Shown here one piece after another: positions 1 to 12,800 of a DNA stretch of 64,000 nucleotides. Under the pieces are notes generated by a model. It saw only the letters and a list, made by a program, of their open reading frames with translations. It had not been told where the DNA came from and made no database searches. The stretch comes from Siphonodentalium dalli (taxonomy: Eukaryota; Mollusca; Scaphopoda; Gadilida; Siphonodentaliidae): contig CP136068.1 of the NCBI GenBank assembly GCA_032622095.1, positions 16,783,729 to 16,847,728 on the forward strand, in the 5' to 3' direction. Both the position numbers and the translations under genes were made by a program. The stretch's first letter is position 1. Each line of letters starts with the position of its first letter.

Positions 1-113
1 TGTAGTGGGTGTGTACGTTATTGGTGATACGGCGATGTGGTCGTTGGGGTACACCAAATGTGCCCCAACGACCACATCGCCGTATCCCACAATAACACAC
101 ATACCCACTACAT
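1..113. repeat. Foldback (hairpin) element with ~53-bp arms
   Basis: The first 113 bases form a near-perfect inverted repeat. The left arm begins TGTAGTGGGTGTGTACG and the right arm ends CATACCCACTACA, with only a few loop bases around position 54-58. The arms differ at a handful of positions. The organisation fits a miniature foldback or MITE-type transposable element. The window starts at its first base, so flanking target duplications cannot be examined. Confidence 0.8.
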
Positions 114-2637
114 TCATTTTTTATATTTGTATAGCTGTATTATGATCTATTTCCGTTAGCTCGGTGTGTAGTTTTATTTATTTTCATAATGAGTCTAGCC
201 CGATATAAGATTTCCAATAATGTGGTTGATATAAATAGCTGGCTTCAGATGCAATTCGGCTGAAAAGCACGCCCAATTATTTTGTTGATCACTTTTAGTG
301 ATTAGGACAGATTAGATAAACAATTCGTGACGTCGCTTTATACTCATCGTGTTATTTGGGTATGAAACGGGTGACCAAATTGGCAGTTGACCAATCACCA
401 AACAGGATTAGTGTAACAAAGATGTGCAATGTAAATATTTTGACATGTAATTGCATTTCTTACAAATTTTGTTTGTATTGTATAGTTGGTCAAATATATC
501 TTAGAACACAACGTGAATTCTATCTTAAGTTTAAATAGAACACTTTAATTGAGTATTGTTTTTATTGTATGTAATTAAAGAAAACATGTTCCTGACTATG
601 TTTTCTTTTATTTTTCCAGTAACGCTTTCCAGCAAATATGTGGTGAGAAAATATGATCAAAATTATCCTCACTTGTCTTACTGCATAGACAATACAATTT
701 TGCTTCATATAAAAAAGTACGTTCTAACTTTATACATATGTACTTTATAGCCATTACAATAAATACATTTCCTAAACACATTTACATAAACACATTGACA
801 TGTATGTTATCTAAACACAAACCTTCCATAAACGCACAGACACAAACACGTATACATGTGCTTACCAGCTAAACACATGAATGCGTTGGTAATATAAACA
901 TTGCGTTTATGCATAAAACACATGCATTAAGTATTAAGCGTCTTGTAAGTTACAAACACATTTGCTTAAATGTGTCAATGTGTTTGGAAATTAAACTTTA
1001 GATTTATCTTTAACACGTGTCTTTAGGTTTTAAACGTCGATATGCGCAATTAAACTCCAACATAATGGTGTTCATAATATGTCACAAAACGTTGTTTTTA
1101 CAGTGTAGTGATGCCAGATATCTTCATTCCAGGTGTCGAGTTCGGACATACAACATCTGTATTCCTGAAGGCTGGCCTATCATCATGGCGACACAAACAT
1201 TTGGAGCCATTTGTAATCTTCTTGTCTACTGCAGATTCAAACTCAGTAATGAGCCTTGCCACCTCTGGTCAACTGATCGTCCATCTCGGCAACAGGCTAT
1301 CAATCAAGCCAACGGTGACCCATTGCCTTAAACAATGGCATTAGTTTCCTCGTGGTCATGGCCTATATCTACCCGAGAGAAGGCGTGTGTTGTATTTCCC
1401 AAAGTAAAACATCCTTTCTCGAATACAACAGACAGGTGGGTGCCGACGCTGAAATGTGACCATATACCTGATGTGAACTGGAATCCATTTTGAATAATGA
1501 TAGTGGTCAAGTGCAAAAATAATATGCTGTTAGTTTGGCGAGAGACTGAAACTATATCTCGAAGTTTCCAGTTCTAATAAACCGAATAATTATAAGTAAC
1601 GTCAGCTTTAACTGAAGAACGGTGAACAAGAACTTAAACATTGGCTGACTTTGTTGTTCCGTACACAATTCATCCATACTCAGAACAAACCATTCCTCTC
1701 CGCCAGCTTCTCCACTTGGATTGTCCGATGAGCCCGTTTTTGGTTCTCGTTGTATGCGATTGCTTCAGAAGAGAATCAACAACAATGCCCCACCACACCT
1801 GCCTGAACTAGTGGATCTCTCCAACCTCTACTCTTTAGGAAATCGCCCAGTTTTCAAAGCCGCTGCTTCGATAAGCATAGTGTACTCAGGTTCAGTCGAC
1901 TTAAACATCTCCGTAATAATTATAATATTACGTCGACACAAATTCATGTAAAAAACCATTTCCAGAACAATGGGCTTCACCCAATATCGTGACGTCATAC
2001 TGATGTCGCAGACATTCCAAATAAAGAATAATTTATGCGCGTCAATCAATTTTAGTAAACAGAGAACAGAAAGTTTACGAATATTGCCGACAACACTTGA
2101 AATTGTTCAGATTTCAACTCTGAAATAACTGTCTCTTTCAAGATAAACCAAACACACTTCAATAACACATCGTTTCGGTCTTTGTCCACTGTAACACTCA
2201 TTTTCCTATTGTGATGAGATTATTAAAAGCGTTGAAAACGAGTTTTACCGATGAATAAATGTCTTTTAAAATAATATTTTAAACAGGAAGCTTATTTGTC
2301 AATGTGTGCGCATGCTCAAATTAAAATATCGCGTCTCTTTGTTCCGCCCAGTATTTAAATTTAGAGCAATATACACACGTGTTTTTTATGACACCTGAGC
2401 TAGTTTTACGGGACACGCGCAGCTGTTATCGGTTATCCAATCGGGGTTAGTGGTTTCAGGTACCGCTTCCAATCAAAACAAGGAATTTTCTGGTATATCC
2501 CCAAGTCTGGAAATAGCTTTCCGGCCAGTCCTGTTCGACTCAGATGAATTTATATGATATACTGAGTCGAAATTTATGTCGACTGACTCAGGTTCATCAT
2601 ACATTTCTTGCCATTTACACAAATATGTCAAAATGGC
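114..2637. other. No supportable gene; AT-rich, ACA-rich low complexity at 760-1000
   Basis: This stretch holds AT-rich sequence with a low-complexity block rich in AAACACA words at about 760-1000. Short open frames occur on both strands at 1.1-1.35 kb and 1.72-1.95 kb. The minus frame ending at 1828 encodes an acidic tail-like peptide with an EYTML motif and ends in TAG. The plus frame over the same bases is equally open, so neither can be called. It could hold the 3' untranslated region or last exon of the minus-strand receptor gene, but no polyadenylation signal could be tied to it. Confidence 0.5.
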
Positions 2638-2846
2638 TCATTCATGGATATTGTAAGATATGTTATTGTTGTGATGACATCGAAAGAATGGCATATCAGT
2701 GATACTGTGTGCAGCATCTTCTTGTAACAAAAGCTCGCCCAGAGTTAGTCCCCAGATATGGATTGTGTGTATGATAGACTGCCCACGATATGAATTAATC
2801 AGTTCCAACACATCCATACACTGAGAGCGACACATGTTTGAACAAT
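2638..2846 (-). CDS. Candidate terminal exon of the minus-strand receptor gene
   Basis: A plausible acceptor (GTATATTTTACAG) precedes a 68-codon frame ending in TGA at 2638. With this acceptor the exon starts in phase 1, the phase used throughout the upstream Ig exons. The peptide starts with a Cys-rich stretch (CSNMCRSQC) and later contains GLTLGELLLQED. I recognise no domain. It does not match the phase-2 donor of the candidate exon at 3519-3805, so the two would be alternatives or an exon between them is missing. It could be a chance open frame. Confidence 0.28.
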
Positions 2847-3059
2847 CTGTAAAATATACATGTGAATAGTCTCAACATAGTTTCCCGATAACGTGCCTAC
2901 TGTACTTTTCAAACCAGAATATATTGGATGGATTTCCGCTTATCTACTTACAACCTTATCAATGCAAAGATTTATATGATTTTGGAGTTATACTTGGTGC
3001 AGCTGTTCCTCCAGCGGTATATTGTTAACAAGAGTAGGTCGTTGCAGTCAGTTGTAATT

Positions 3060-3365
3060 TCAACAAACGGCCATGACTCTGGTGAAAATTGGCGGCTGGA
3101 AGCAAAATTCGAATTCGTCGTGTATTTGGGATAGCACACTCATAAACCAACTTGCTTTCCAGTCAGTTCAGTCTTAGTTACTGAAGTTATCACCCGGAAA
3201 CGAAATAGAGTGAAATTTCTGCAAATAGGACCATAACTCTGGCGAAACTTGGCAACCGAAACCGATCCTCACCTGTATTTTGTACTGGTAAACCCACATG
3301 CCATATTTCAGTCCATTCACTTCTGTCTTACTAAAGTTATTATGCGGAAACCAAAGCGAACATGT
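3060..3365. repeat. Two diverged ~150-bp tandem units of a dispersed repeat
   Basis: Two units read along the same plan. Each begins CCATGACTCTGG or CCATAACTCTGG, continues through GAAAATTGGCGGC or GAAACTTGGCAACC and a stretch containing TTCCAGTCAGTTCAG or TTTCAGTCCATTCAC, and ends GTTATCACCCGGAAAC or GTTATTATGCGGAAACC. This plan is typical of internal tandem cores of non-autonomous elements in marine invertebrates. No ends of a complete element are visible. Confidence 0.55.
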
Positions 3366-3518
3366 TTAAACAAAACGGCCGTATAATAAACATGAATATC
3401 TTGGTGGTCAGATTTTTGTCTTATGTCCTGGACATCGGGGATTTTTATGTAGCTGTGTTCCTCATATTATACTTACAAGTGATAATTTTAATGTCTGTTC
3501 TCGTAATATATAACTCAC

Positions 3519-3805
3519 CTATGCTCTTTCTTGAAGTCTGGACACATCAATACACTCTCAACACGGAGCGGATGATACAATTGCGGCATATTATTCGGGA
3601 GATTCATGTCTGTAATTTGTGGAACTTGCGTATAATATACGGGTAACTTCGGTAGACACTTCTTGGAAACACCAGCATTATCATTAGTACTACTGACAGT
3701 GTCATATATATCAAACCGATAACCGTTTGTCACATTCGTCAAAATGTTGCTGTCAGATGTATGATGTTGAAAGATGGATATTTCAATGTCATTAAGCGAC
3801 TCTTT
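3519..3805 (-). CDS. Candidate cytoplasmic-tail exon with three Tyr-x-x-hydrophobic motifs
   Basis: An open frame of 95 codons ends at a good donor (CATAG|GTGAGT, phase 2). It begins either at an acceptor ending CATAG at 3806 (phase 0) or at a better-looking CTGACAG at 3750 (phase 2). The peptide is polar and rich in Asn, Asp, Ser, Pro and Lys. It carries YDTV, YTQV (preceded by VY, an ITIM-like V-x-Y-x-x-V) and YHPL. It lies downstream of the Ig exons on the same strand, which fits a signalling tail. The same frame stays open upstream to about 3986, broken by two in-frame TAG codons, so it may instead be a decayed coding relic. No homology could be tested. Confidence 0.35.
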
Positions 3806-5200
3806 CTATGTTGCTGAACTCTATTGATGATTTGTATTGTCTACCACTGAAGTGGTGAACACACCATCGTTCCACCTGAATTGACAGAGAGTGTACAGTC
3901 GTTGGTAATCTTGGCAGACGTTTGATCCAACATCCGTTGAAATTTCCAGCTCTCTGCCATATGAGATGGGGAATCCGAGGTTGAGTTATCTCTCAACCAA
4001 GATTTGCTGCGCGTTTAAGTGCGAATAATAAGTTAGTAACCCAAATATACACTGGATAGGCCTGCGATCTAGGTATTATGGACAGAGCATTGAACATCAC
4101 CATCTGGCAAGCAGTTCGCAACTTGAATGCCATGTTCTTCTAAGCGTATACATAAAACACATACAATTAGAAGAACATAGACATCATGTCGCGATTTGCC
4201 AGTGTTGTGTCTCACTTACCGCTGGTTTGTCGTGAATGTTGGTGCCAGCGAGGAACACAATCATGAATAACGATACATAATCAGGAATACACGCTGTTTG
4301 AAGTCTTTGTTACATGTATTTGAGAAGAATGCTTGTTTTCCCTCATAATATCTCAAACTATAACTCGTGCAGCTTTGGTGAGGATAATAACATCACTGTT
4401 AAGGTCGCGATGACGTACGTGTTGATCGTAGCTCCAACATCCTGACGCAATGCCAACAATACCTCTCGCTCATCTGGGTAGGATTACATGTATGGGATAT
4501 GAGCTTTTTGTCGAAAGTGTTACCCTGATAATCGTTAGGAGTCTCATATGTTCCAAACTGGACCACTATGCAAAAACAATTAACAATAAATCAGTATACC
4601 ACCTGTCATATGATTATATACATTTTATGCACACATTTGTTGAGTGTCTGGCAACAGCCCAACAAATGGTTGATATGAAACATCGCAGTATATCAAAGTT
4701 GTGACTTCCGCGAATATATACAGTATGTTGTGCAGCCACATACAATTTTATAAGCACATACATGCAATAACGCATACGTTGATTAAATGTTGACAGCGGT
4801 GTGACACTCGTATTTATCATTTCATTTTGATCTTTGGCGAAGATAGACAGCTATAACAACACTTATAACTATAAGTCATGTTTGTTTCAGATGTGTCTTC
4901 GAAGTTTAGCACCGAAATAGTTAACATTTCTCTCATTTAGACTAGAATCTGACGACGAAGTATCATTTAGATGGTCATAATTTAAGAGTATGATAGGATA
5001 AACTACGAAAATAGTTTACCTTTCTTTGTATAATTTAACGATAAATTGACATCTTGAAAACAGGAAATGAGTTAAACTTCTGGTGATCTGCAATGACATC
5101 CTGAACATACTTGGGTGTGTTTCTTGATAAGTTTTAAACTTCGGAGAGCTACCAGTCATCACAAAATTACAAAATGATGCAACTTCAAGCTAAGATAGGC
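3806..5200. other. Mostly non-coding; coding-like but broken frames at 3806-4200 (-)
   Basis: On the minus strand 3806-3985 is open in the frame of the candidate tail exon apart from two TAG codons near 3820. The stretch 4070-4200 has a hydrophobic run in another frame. These could be pieces of the receptor 3' region or an old element. Nothing recognisable lies from 4.5 to 5.2 kb. Confidence 0.3.
4220..4293 (-). CDS. Candidate small exon, partly hydrophobic
   Basis: The 74-nt segment lies between an acceptor (ACTTCAAACAG) and a strong donor (GCG|GTAAGTG). Only one frame is open; it starts in phase 1 and ends in phase 0. That would join in phase to the phase-0 start of the 3519-3805 candidate exon. 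The peptide contains a hydrophobic run (YVSLFMIVFLAG), short for a membrane span, followed by TNIHDKPA. Transcript evidence would be needed to accept it. Confidence 0.22.
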
Positions 5201-5660
5201 ATTGGATGGGAAAGGGCCAGGAAGTAGAACAAATGGGGTAAACTATTTGATTGGAAGGTTGGGATAGGTGTGAAATATTATAGCGGGACAAGACAGTGAA
5301 TGGTGATGTAAGCATACATAAGAGTTAAATCACATGCGATAGTGAGGTAGAGAGATAGTTGAAATGGAGGATGTAGATGGGTTAAATAGCAAAGGTACAC
5401 TTAAATCATATGGAAACGGATGTAGGAGTGGAAAGAAAATGCAGAAGGGAGAGTGCATTTCGTATGAAATGGCAACGAAATAGAATATATTGGGCAATAT
5501 AGGAGAATGTGTAGAAGGGAGAAAGGGTGAAATAAGAGACAGTGAATATAGGTGGAATCATAAATTTGAAATAAATCATATCAGATGGTCGGGGTAGAGA
5601 GAGATTAACAAAGAAAATGGAGAATGGACCGGGGTAAGGTAGCAAAGTAGCATTACATCA
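5200..5660. repeat. Purine-rich, degenerate quasi-repeat
   Basis: The plus strand is markedly purine-rich, with recurring words such as GAGAGAT, GGAGAATG and GTGAATGG. There is no exact period. The open minus-strand frame here is a by-product of this composition. A similar purine-rich tract occurs at 27061-27372. Confidence 0.4.
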
Positions 5661-5962
5661 TATAATAAATGCACATATATAAGACGAGTGGGAAGGGAGA
5701 GGTGTAAATATGGTGACATTTATTTTCGGTCATGCACGATTCCACACTACCCACAATCAGCTCAAAAAAATGGTTGGGATGGTTTCCAGCCAGTGTAGAC
5801 CCCTTTTTACTTAGCAGTTTTGCTTCTCGCGTGCTAGAAAAAAACAATAATATGACCGTTTATACCGCTACACCATATGATCACTTCTTTCCGCATGCAC
5901 GATTGATTAATTCTATAATTTGTGAAAATGTTCAAGTGCCATCCTATCAGCATTTATTTTAG

Positions 5963-7990
5963 ATAATAAATTCTATATTTGCGTCATCTAATCCAAACCA
6001 TCATGGCACGAAATCACTCACGTTTGAAATGCGTATTACATACTAAATAGCACTGAACATGTTGCGTATTGGACGCTTTTTGAATCGGGAATTGATCGCT
6101 GTAGCGTAAATACGCCACCGTTAATGACTTAGGGACATGAGTCTGACTCATAACAGGTGATCACTGTAGAAAGATGATACCCGGAAAGTGATGCAATACA
6201 ACCACTATGCTTACCTGAGTAGTTTACCGCTCTAAAATAAGCCACTAACGTATTAGGCAGAAAAATGCGGGGCGGACTCACAATTCCGTTTAAGGGCCCC
6301 TACCGTATTAGGTAGAAGTCGGGGGGGGGGGGGGCAGATACATGATTCACGGGGGGGCAGCTTTGTGGCACGTGACATGTCAGTCAAAGAATGGGACATA
6401 TCTCTATATATACGTCCCTATCATCACACACGTATATGACTGATGTTAGTAATGTTGTATATGCCCTACCCACCTGCAAACCCATGTGGTAAGTATCGTC
6501 ATAGCCCGGCATCCAAAATGCTACTGTCGGCTATTGCGTGTTTTGCGTATACATTTGTTTTGGTTGTGGATTCCGGTGGTCTGTGGTATCCGTCCGAATA
6601 AGCCACCTGCTGACCCACCGACGTGCAGCGTTTGAGAAATAATTCAGGTTAAATTATGGTGATAAAAACTGCTATCTTTGCCACAAGGAGAATGTTTCTA
6701 TTGGACAAGGACCAGAAAAGTATAACGATAGGTTTGCGAAGGTTGTTCCAGAGATTTGAAGGCCGTTAAAATGATGCCTTGAAATTGAGAACATCTTTGA
6801 TAATAAACTGGTTGTTCAGTCCAACAAAAATATAGTCATCAAGTTGGAACCTACTACAAATACGTAAATAGGACGATGAATTCACTCCCTAACTTTAGCG
6901 TGAGTACGGTAGCATGCCAGATATTGGGAATCCGATGATGCAATGGACAGCAAGATACTTTTTTAAATTATCGGTTCATCACCACACAATCAAATCAATA
7001 TATTAATCAGTGTACAAACAATGTTTCTGGTCGGCAGTTTATATTCTAAAATGCTGATTTCAAGAACTTATTTATTTATTATGAAGATTGTCTGTAATAG
7101 GTTATTTACATTGCATGTAATATTTGGGTTATGATCAAGTACAGTTCCGCAGATTCACCAGAACGCAGTTTAAGGCACTGATACGATTGTAGTCGGGTGT
7201 AGGTAATGTAAATGACTTGTAATCGATGGGTTTATCGAAATATAGGAAGGAACACCATTTGACCGACAAGCTGATAATAATTTCTATATTTGCGTCATCT
7301 TATCCGCAACTCAAAAACGTGACATTTCCCAAACCATCATGGCACGAAATCACTCACGTTTGAAATGCGTATTACATACTAAATAGCACTGAAAATGTTG
7401 CGTATTGGAAGCTTTTTGAATCGGGAATTGATCGCTGTAGCGTAAATACGCCACCGTTAATGACTTAGGGACACGAGTCTGACTCATAAGAGATGATCAC
7501 TGTAGAAATGTGATACCCGGAAAGTGATGCAATACAACCACTATGCTTACCTGAGTAGTTTACCGCTCTAAAATAAGCCACTAACGTATTAGGCAGAAAA
7601 ATGCGGGGCGGACTCACAATACCGTTTAAGGACCCCTACTGTATTAGGTAGAAGTGGGGGTGGGGCAGATACATGAGGCACGGTTCAGTGATCGGTTCAT
7701 CACCACACAATTAAGCTATCAAATCAATACATTAGTCAGTGTACAACAAATGTTGCTGGTCGGCAGTTTATATTCTAAAATGCTGAGTTCAAGAACTTAT
7801 TTATTTATTAAGAAGATTGTCTGTAGTAGGTTATTTACATTGCATGTAATATTTGGGTTATGATCAAGTACAGTTCCGCAGATTCACCAGGACGCAGTTT
7901 AACGCAATGATACGATAGTAGTCGGTTGTAGGTAATACAAATGACTTGTAATCGATTGGTATATCGAAATATAGGAAGGAACACTATTTA
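5963..7990. repeat. Tandem duplication, ~1.31-kb copy followed by ~0.71-kb copy
   Basis: Copy 1 (about 5963-7273) and copy 2 (about 7274-7990) share two blocks. Block 1 starts with TTCTATATTTGCGTCATCT and runs about 400 bp to a poly-G tract near 6321 or 7653. Block 2 starts CGGTTCATCACCACACAA and ends near GAAATATAGGAAGGAACAC. Copy 1 has about 600 bp between the blocks (6361-6965) that copy 2 lacks. Copy 2 has an extra ~31 bp near 7305. No coding function is seen. Confidence 0.75.
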
Positions 7991-8724
7991 ACCGTTTATC
8001 CCAGTTCTCCAGTTCAAAACCCCTTTAAGCAGTTAATTAAATACAGTTGAAATAACACAAAGAGATCATAAGAACATAATAATTGTGCTAGTGCGATGCT
8101 GTTCTGCTTCATGTACAGTAGAAACCATTTCTTTTTGTCATTTTGACCTCCCGTTTTATTAACATAATTCTCAAATTCCCCAAGGCTTCCATCTAATCAG
8201 CCGGCGGATTTTTCAGTGTGGTGCTATAGACCACCGGAATCACTAAAATATTATATGTGAAAACAAGCATGTGTTATTTGGCAGCCGGGCTATCTAGCTT
8301 CTCATCGGTTGTTAGTTTCAATAAATTGCCTTATTTTCGGGTGTCGGTCATCAAAATTGCGGAATTTGTCCGTGTAGAATGATGCCATGATCGACATTTA
8401 ATGTATGGAATTCAAATATATAAGTAAATGAGCAATAGTATCCCAGCATAATTCACGCGAAAATCGTGTTATCTTTATTTTTTGGAGTGTCAGCAAATCG
8501 ATGCGAATTTGCTTTCATTTTCTTTTATAAAAACACGTGTAAATTTACAATTATTATATGTTATTGTAACCGTCTTCATAATTCAAATATTAAGTTCCAT
8601 TATGTGTACGCACGTATCCATGGCATCAGACATATTGTCGAATATTGTCTGGCGCTAGTTGATTCCCATTTTGATGGGAGCCTTCTGTGGGGTCTTCCTA
8701 ATCGGTAAAAGCGCAGAACGACAA
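7991..8724. other. No gene seen
   Basis: AT-rich unique-looking sequence. The open plus-strand frame at 8466-8708 has no recognisable domain or splice context and is treated as chance. Confidence 0.4.
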
Positions 8725-9204
8725 ATTATAATAAGCTGTAAGTTAGCTAGTAATTACCACATTGATTATAATAAGCTGTATGTTAGCTAGTAATTACCAC
8801 ATTGATTATAATAAGCTGTAAGTGAGCTAGTAATTACCACATTGATTATAATAAGCTGTAAGTTAGCTAGTAATTGCCACATTGATTATACTAAGCTGTA
8901 AGTTAGCTAGTATTTACCACATTGATTATAATAAGCTGTAAGTTAGCTAGTAATTACCACATTGATTATAATAAGTTGTACGTTAGCTAGTAATTACCAC
9001 ATTGATTATGATAAGCTGTAAGTTAGCTAGTAATTGCCACATTGATTATAATAAGCTGTAAGTTAGCTAGTACTTGCCACATTGATTATAATAAGCTGTA
9101 AGTTAGCTAGTAATTGCCACATTGTTTATAATAAGCTGTAAGTTAGCTAGTAATTGCCATATTGATTATAATAAGCTGTAAGTTAGCTAGTAATTGCCAC
9201 ATTG
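8725..9204. repeat. 40-bp minisatellite, ~12 copies
   Basis: A 40-bp unit, roughly ATTGATTATAATAAGCTGTA then AGTTAGCTAGTAATTRCCAC, repeats about 12 times. Copies differ by a few substitutions, such as taattACCAC versus taattGCCAC. It would lie downstream of the last firm Ig exon, in an intron or the 3' region of the receptor gene. Confidence 0.95.
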
Positions 9205-9277
9205 AAGGCGTCAACGTAGGACGATATCGAAGACATGGGCGAAAATCGGGACCGATGTTGAAGCTTGATCTGAGTCG

Positions 9278-9338
9278 ATTGATACATGGCCATTACGATT
9301 GATACATAGCCAATACGATTGATACATGACCATTTCGG
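9278..9338. repeat. Short tandem repeat, three ~20-bp units
   Basis: Three consecutive units of the form CGATTGATACATRGCCAWTA, with small differences between units. Confidence 0.7.
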
Positions 9339-9574
9339 CTAAGAAATAAAACTGCGACACGCTCACTGAAACAGACACATTGGTAGCAATGGGCAATCAT
9401 GCTGAATTCCTGCCTCCATAAATATGTTATATGATTAGAATGATGGAGGCCTAATATACTCAAATATTGATTTCATATGCTCTGAAAAGTATTCCCAAAA
9501 TGATACAAATATATACATTATCGACATTATGAGGTACATGTATGGTGATGACTGTTTGGATATAGCTAACGAAC

Positions 9575-9868
9575 CTGCAATATTCACAACAACTTCTAGC
9601 GACATGGTGCCATAGGCGTTGGTACACTTCACTTCATATTTACCAAACTCTGTCTCATTTATGGCTGCTATTTTATGTTGGGCGACAAATTTGTTCACTG
9701 CAGTCTCCTTGAGTGACGTTATTCTTGAAACATTGGTTACTTTATGTGTCAATGTCACATTTCCTGGCTTAGGATAGGCCATGATATTGAATGTCATAAT
9801 AAGAGAATCACCAACACTAGCCAGATACAGTGTATCGGCATGTGTTACATCTTGAGTTCGAGGTTGGC
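9575..9868 (-). CDS. Ig-like domain exon (fifth), receptor gene B
   Basis: The acceptor TTTTTTACTTTGTAG at 9869 opens an exon in phase 1. A candidate donor after GCAG (GTTCGT, weak) closes it in phase 1 and gives 98 codons, one Ig domain. Joining the previous exon (last base T) to GC makes a Cys codon, and the frame reads on without stops. The peptide shows the Ig plan ASVGDSLIM, then NETEFGKYEVKCTNAYG, ending LEVVVNI. The F-strand Cys (KYEVKC) is present, but the B-strand position reads SLIMTFN with no Cys. If the weak donor is not used, the frame continues to a stop at 9435 through a hydrophobic stretch (YLIMSIMYIFVSF). That would make this a terminal exon with a membrane span and a short tail. 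Confidence 0.8.
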
Positions 9869-12800
9869 CTACAAAGTAAAAAATAAGAAATTAACTCACT
9901 GAAATCAATTCTTGTCTATTGAACACCATTTGAATTATTTTGGTGAAATACCTGGAAATACAACAACATACAGAAGGTTTTAAAACGTTTCATAGAAAGT
10001 TGTGCATTGTCCTTGAACATTACAAATCGACTAGGCTGAGAACATTCTTGACACCAACAACAAGTGAACATGTCTTAATTATTATGAGGTATTATCTACA
10101 CAAATAACTTACATACTCCATTAAATGAACCAACTGAATGTCAACCTAACTTTCCGATAATATAAACTATATCTTCGGCTTTGCAACAAACACAGATTGA
10201 TACTGTGATGTGAACATACTAACTGTATTGCACTCATTTTCGTGATTTGAGACCCATCGGGAACATAATTATGGTTCTCGTTCTACCACGGCTTACTACA
10301 ACCTCGTACAGTAACGTTAACCAATTCACACACTCGTGTCATAATACTTCCATATTTTAATATGGAAGTATATTGTAATTCTTAATTTTCATTTTGTTTT
10401 TTTTTTAATAATTCCGTATTTGTAATATATGGATGTATATTGTGGTTTTTATTTTTCGTTTTTATACTTCCATTGTGTAACCAATGAAGTATGGTGTTTT
10501 TCTATTTGGTGCCGTTTTCCGTTTATTTTGAAATACCCATAAATTATTGGCAATAGGAACGCGATATCTCTAGCGAATGTAGGAATTTGAGGTCTACTAA
10601 AAATGAAGGTATCGCGATTTCGGCCCAACGTTTCTTTACAGAGTATTTTGCGCTTTTACGAATATTTTACTTTGTTATACTCCACACTTTTGCAACCACT
10701 ATTATTCCGAAAGTATGATGAGTGCCATACTGAAAGTGTGTAGATTTATGTTGGGGCTAATAAGTTCTAGCCTATAGTCGCACAACGAATGTTGTCGGCG
10801 TTCTCCTCACTGAGTTATATCCCTTTATCTAAAAAATAATGTCATTTTAAGATACCAGAAGTTATAAGGAGCTAGGCCTCGGAAATTGGACCGTATGCGC
10901 ACCTCGATGTGTCCTAGAAATAGATAAGCACACCTAATTGATTGTACTCAGCTGCTCTCTTGTATCATTCAAGATAACTTAATTTGGTTTTCTCAGTCGT
11001 GTTGATCGTTGTCAGTTCAGTGCAAAAACGAAAATAAGACAAACTGGTAATCAAGGACCAAACTGCTAGTAGCATAATGAAGTAGACCCAACAGCGCACC
11101 GGTTATAAATCCCAGTTTCAGCAACAACAAATACAAAACAAAAATATTTCTGGCGAAAACTAAATAGGTATTTTTTAGGGGACATCGATATATGGAAAAC
11201 TGCGAAACTCAACTATTAGTCCTGCCCAAAATAAAGGGGCTAATAAAGGGGAGATGTTAATGCTGGAACAGGCACATCGATAAACCGTAGAAATGTCCCC
11301 AAATGTTGACCACTCTACTACAAAAACAACCTGCTCAATGAAGAGTGTGAGTCGGGGTATGCAGGGTTTTGGAAAATTCGACCGAAACTCGTCACACGAA
11401 AAATGTGTAAAATTTAGTGCGATTTTCTAAGTTTTAGAGTGGACGTATTTCTCCTGGTAGCATATAATGTTGTTAACATGTGATATGTATTGCTCTTATT
11501 AAACCATCTTCTTTCCCAGCCAAATCAAAAGGGGTTAATGAAGGAGCAAGGCTAATGCACGAGCAGGTAAATTGATATACCCTAGGTAGCCCCACAAAGT
11601 CCCATCGCTCTACTATACAAGTAGCCTGCCCAAATGGAGAGCGTGCATCGATCCCGGAGGTAGGTCGAGGCTTTTCGAAAATTCCACCCAAATTCGAAAA
11701 GGAAATCAATGCGAAAAATCACGAATCGAGATATTAAAATTTTTGACCAGTGCTTGTGATTGGTAGTATCTACGGACAACATTATTGCGATTTTCCTAGT
11801 TTTAGAGCGGATGGATAAGCCCTCATCTGGCGTTATCGATTGTGTTTCAATTAATTTATCATTTTTTAACCTTTCACTATTTTTGATAATGTTCTTTTTA
11901 TGCCGGTTATTTGTTTCCAATCAACTTATTTACTTTCATCGAACGCCGTTCCCGAAATTGCCCTTCACATTTTATAAAAGTTATCTTTTTGACATTTTTA
12001 TTTTTATGTAATATACATAAATCTGGTCTTCAGATAGCATTGGTCCCTGCATGTGGTGTACTATTTAAAAACAATTAAGTAGTTTTCAGTGTAGGTCCAT
12101 CTAAACGTTCCACCTTCTGAAATAGTTATTGCGGGAAATCCCCTTAAATCGAGGCATGGCTAGTTGCTGAACCAAGTGCTTGATTCGCCCTAGTTATGAT
12201 GAATTGCGATGCTATTGTGGCATGTTTAGACTGACATGTCCGTAATATTTCTAGAATTCGAGAGTTGGAATATGGTAGAACTTCAATTAGAAAATATTCG
12301 CCTTTATCACACTCTGTGGAATACAATGTTTTCATAACATCGTGATAAATTAATGGACTGTTCTATTGTGCGTTAAATATACCGCAGAATGAATGAGACC
12401 CATTTCTTCCTCCTAGGTAATCATGTGATTCTTTTCAATGCATATGCCGTCTGGAAATATGTGTCTATATGTATTTAATGAATTTATTTGCAACGTGTAT
12501 GCTACGCCACCATATTTACTGGGACATGTAACGTACGTACGGTATACACACTTTCACTGTTGCAAAATTGGCCCCATATCCAATGTGACAAAATATGCTT
12601 GTCATATATTGTTGTCTAAGATGAACTGTTATTAAGTCAATATATTAACTTATGAATGTCGTGCGCAAAAGCAATGTTACAACACGCATAAAATAAACAC
12701 AAGATTATGAATTTATTGATTAATTAACAATATTGAAGCGAAAACCATACAGTCCAGCCATGTTTGAACATGATACGTAAGGACTGGTCACACAGCGACT

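Noticed and set aside
1017-1951. Several overlapping open frames at 1.0-1.95 kb as a gene
   Set aside because: Both strands are open, no frame has a recognisable domain, and no consistent splice sites were found.
4340-4460. Hydrophobic minus frame (TYVIATLTVMLL) as the transmembrane exon of gene B
   Set aside because: No usable donor follows and only about 13 residues are hydrophobic.
8725-9204. CRISPR-like array
   Set aside because: The 40-bp units are contiguous with no unique spacers, so this is a minisatellite. The same applies to 59.7 and 62.1 kb.
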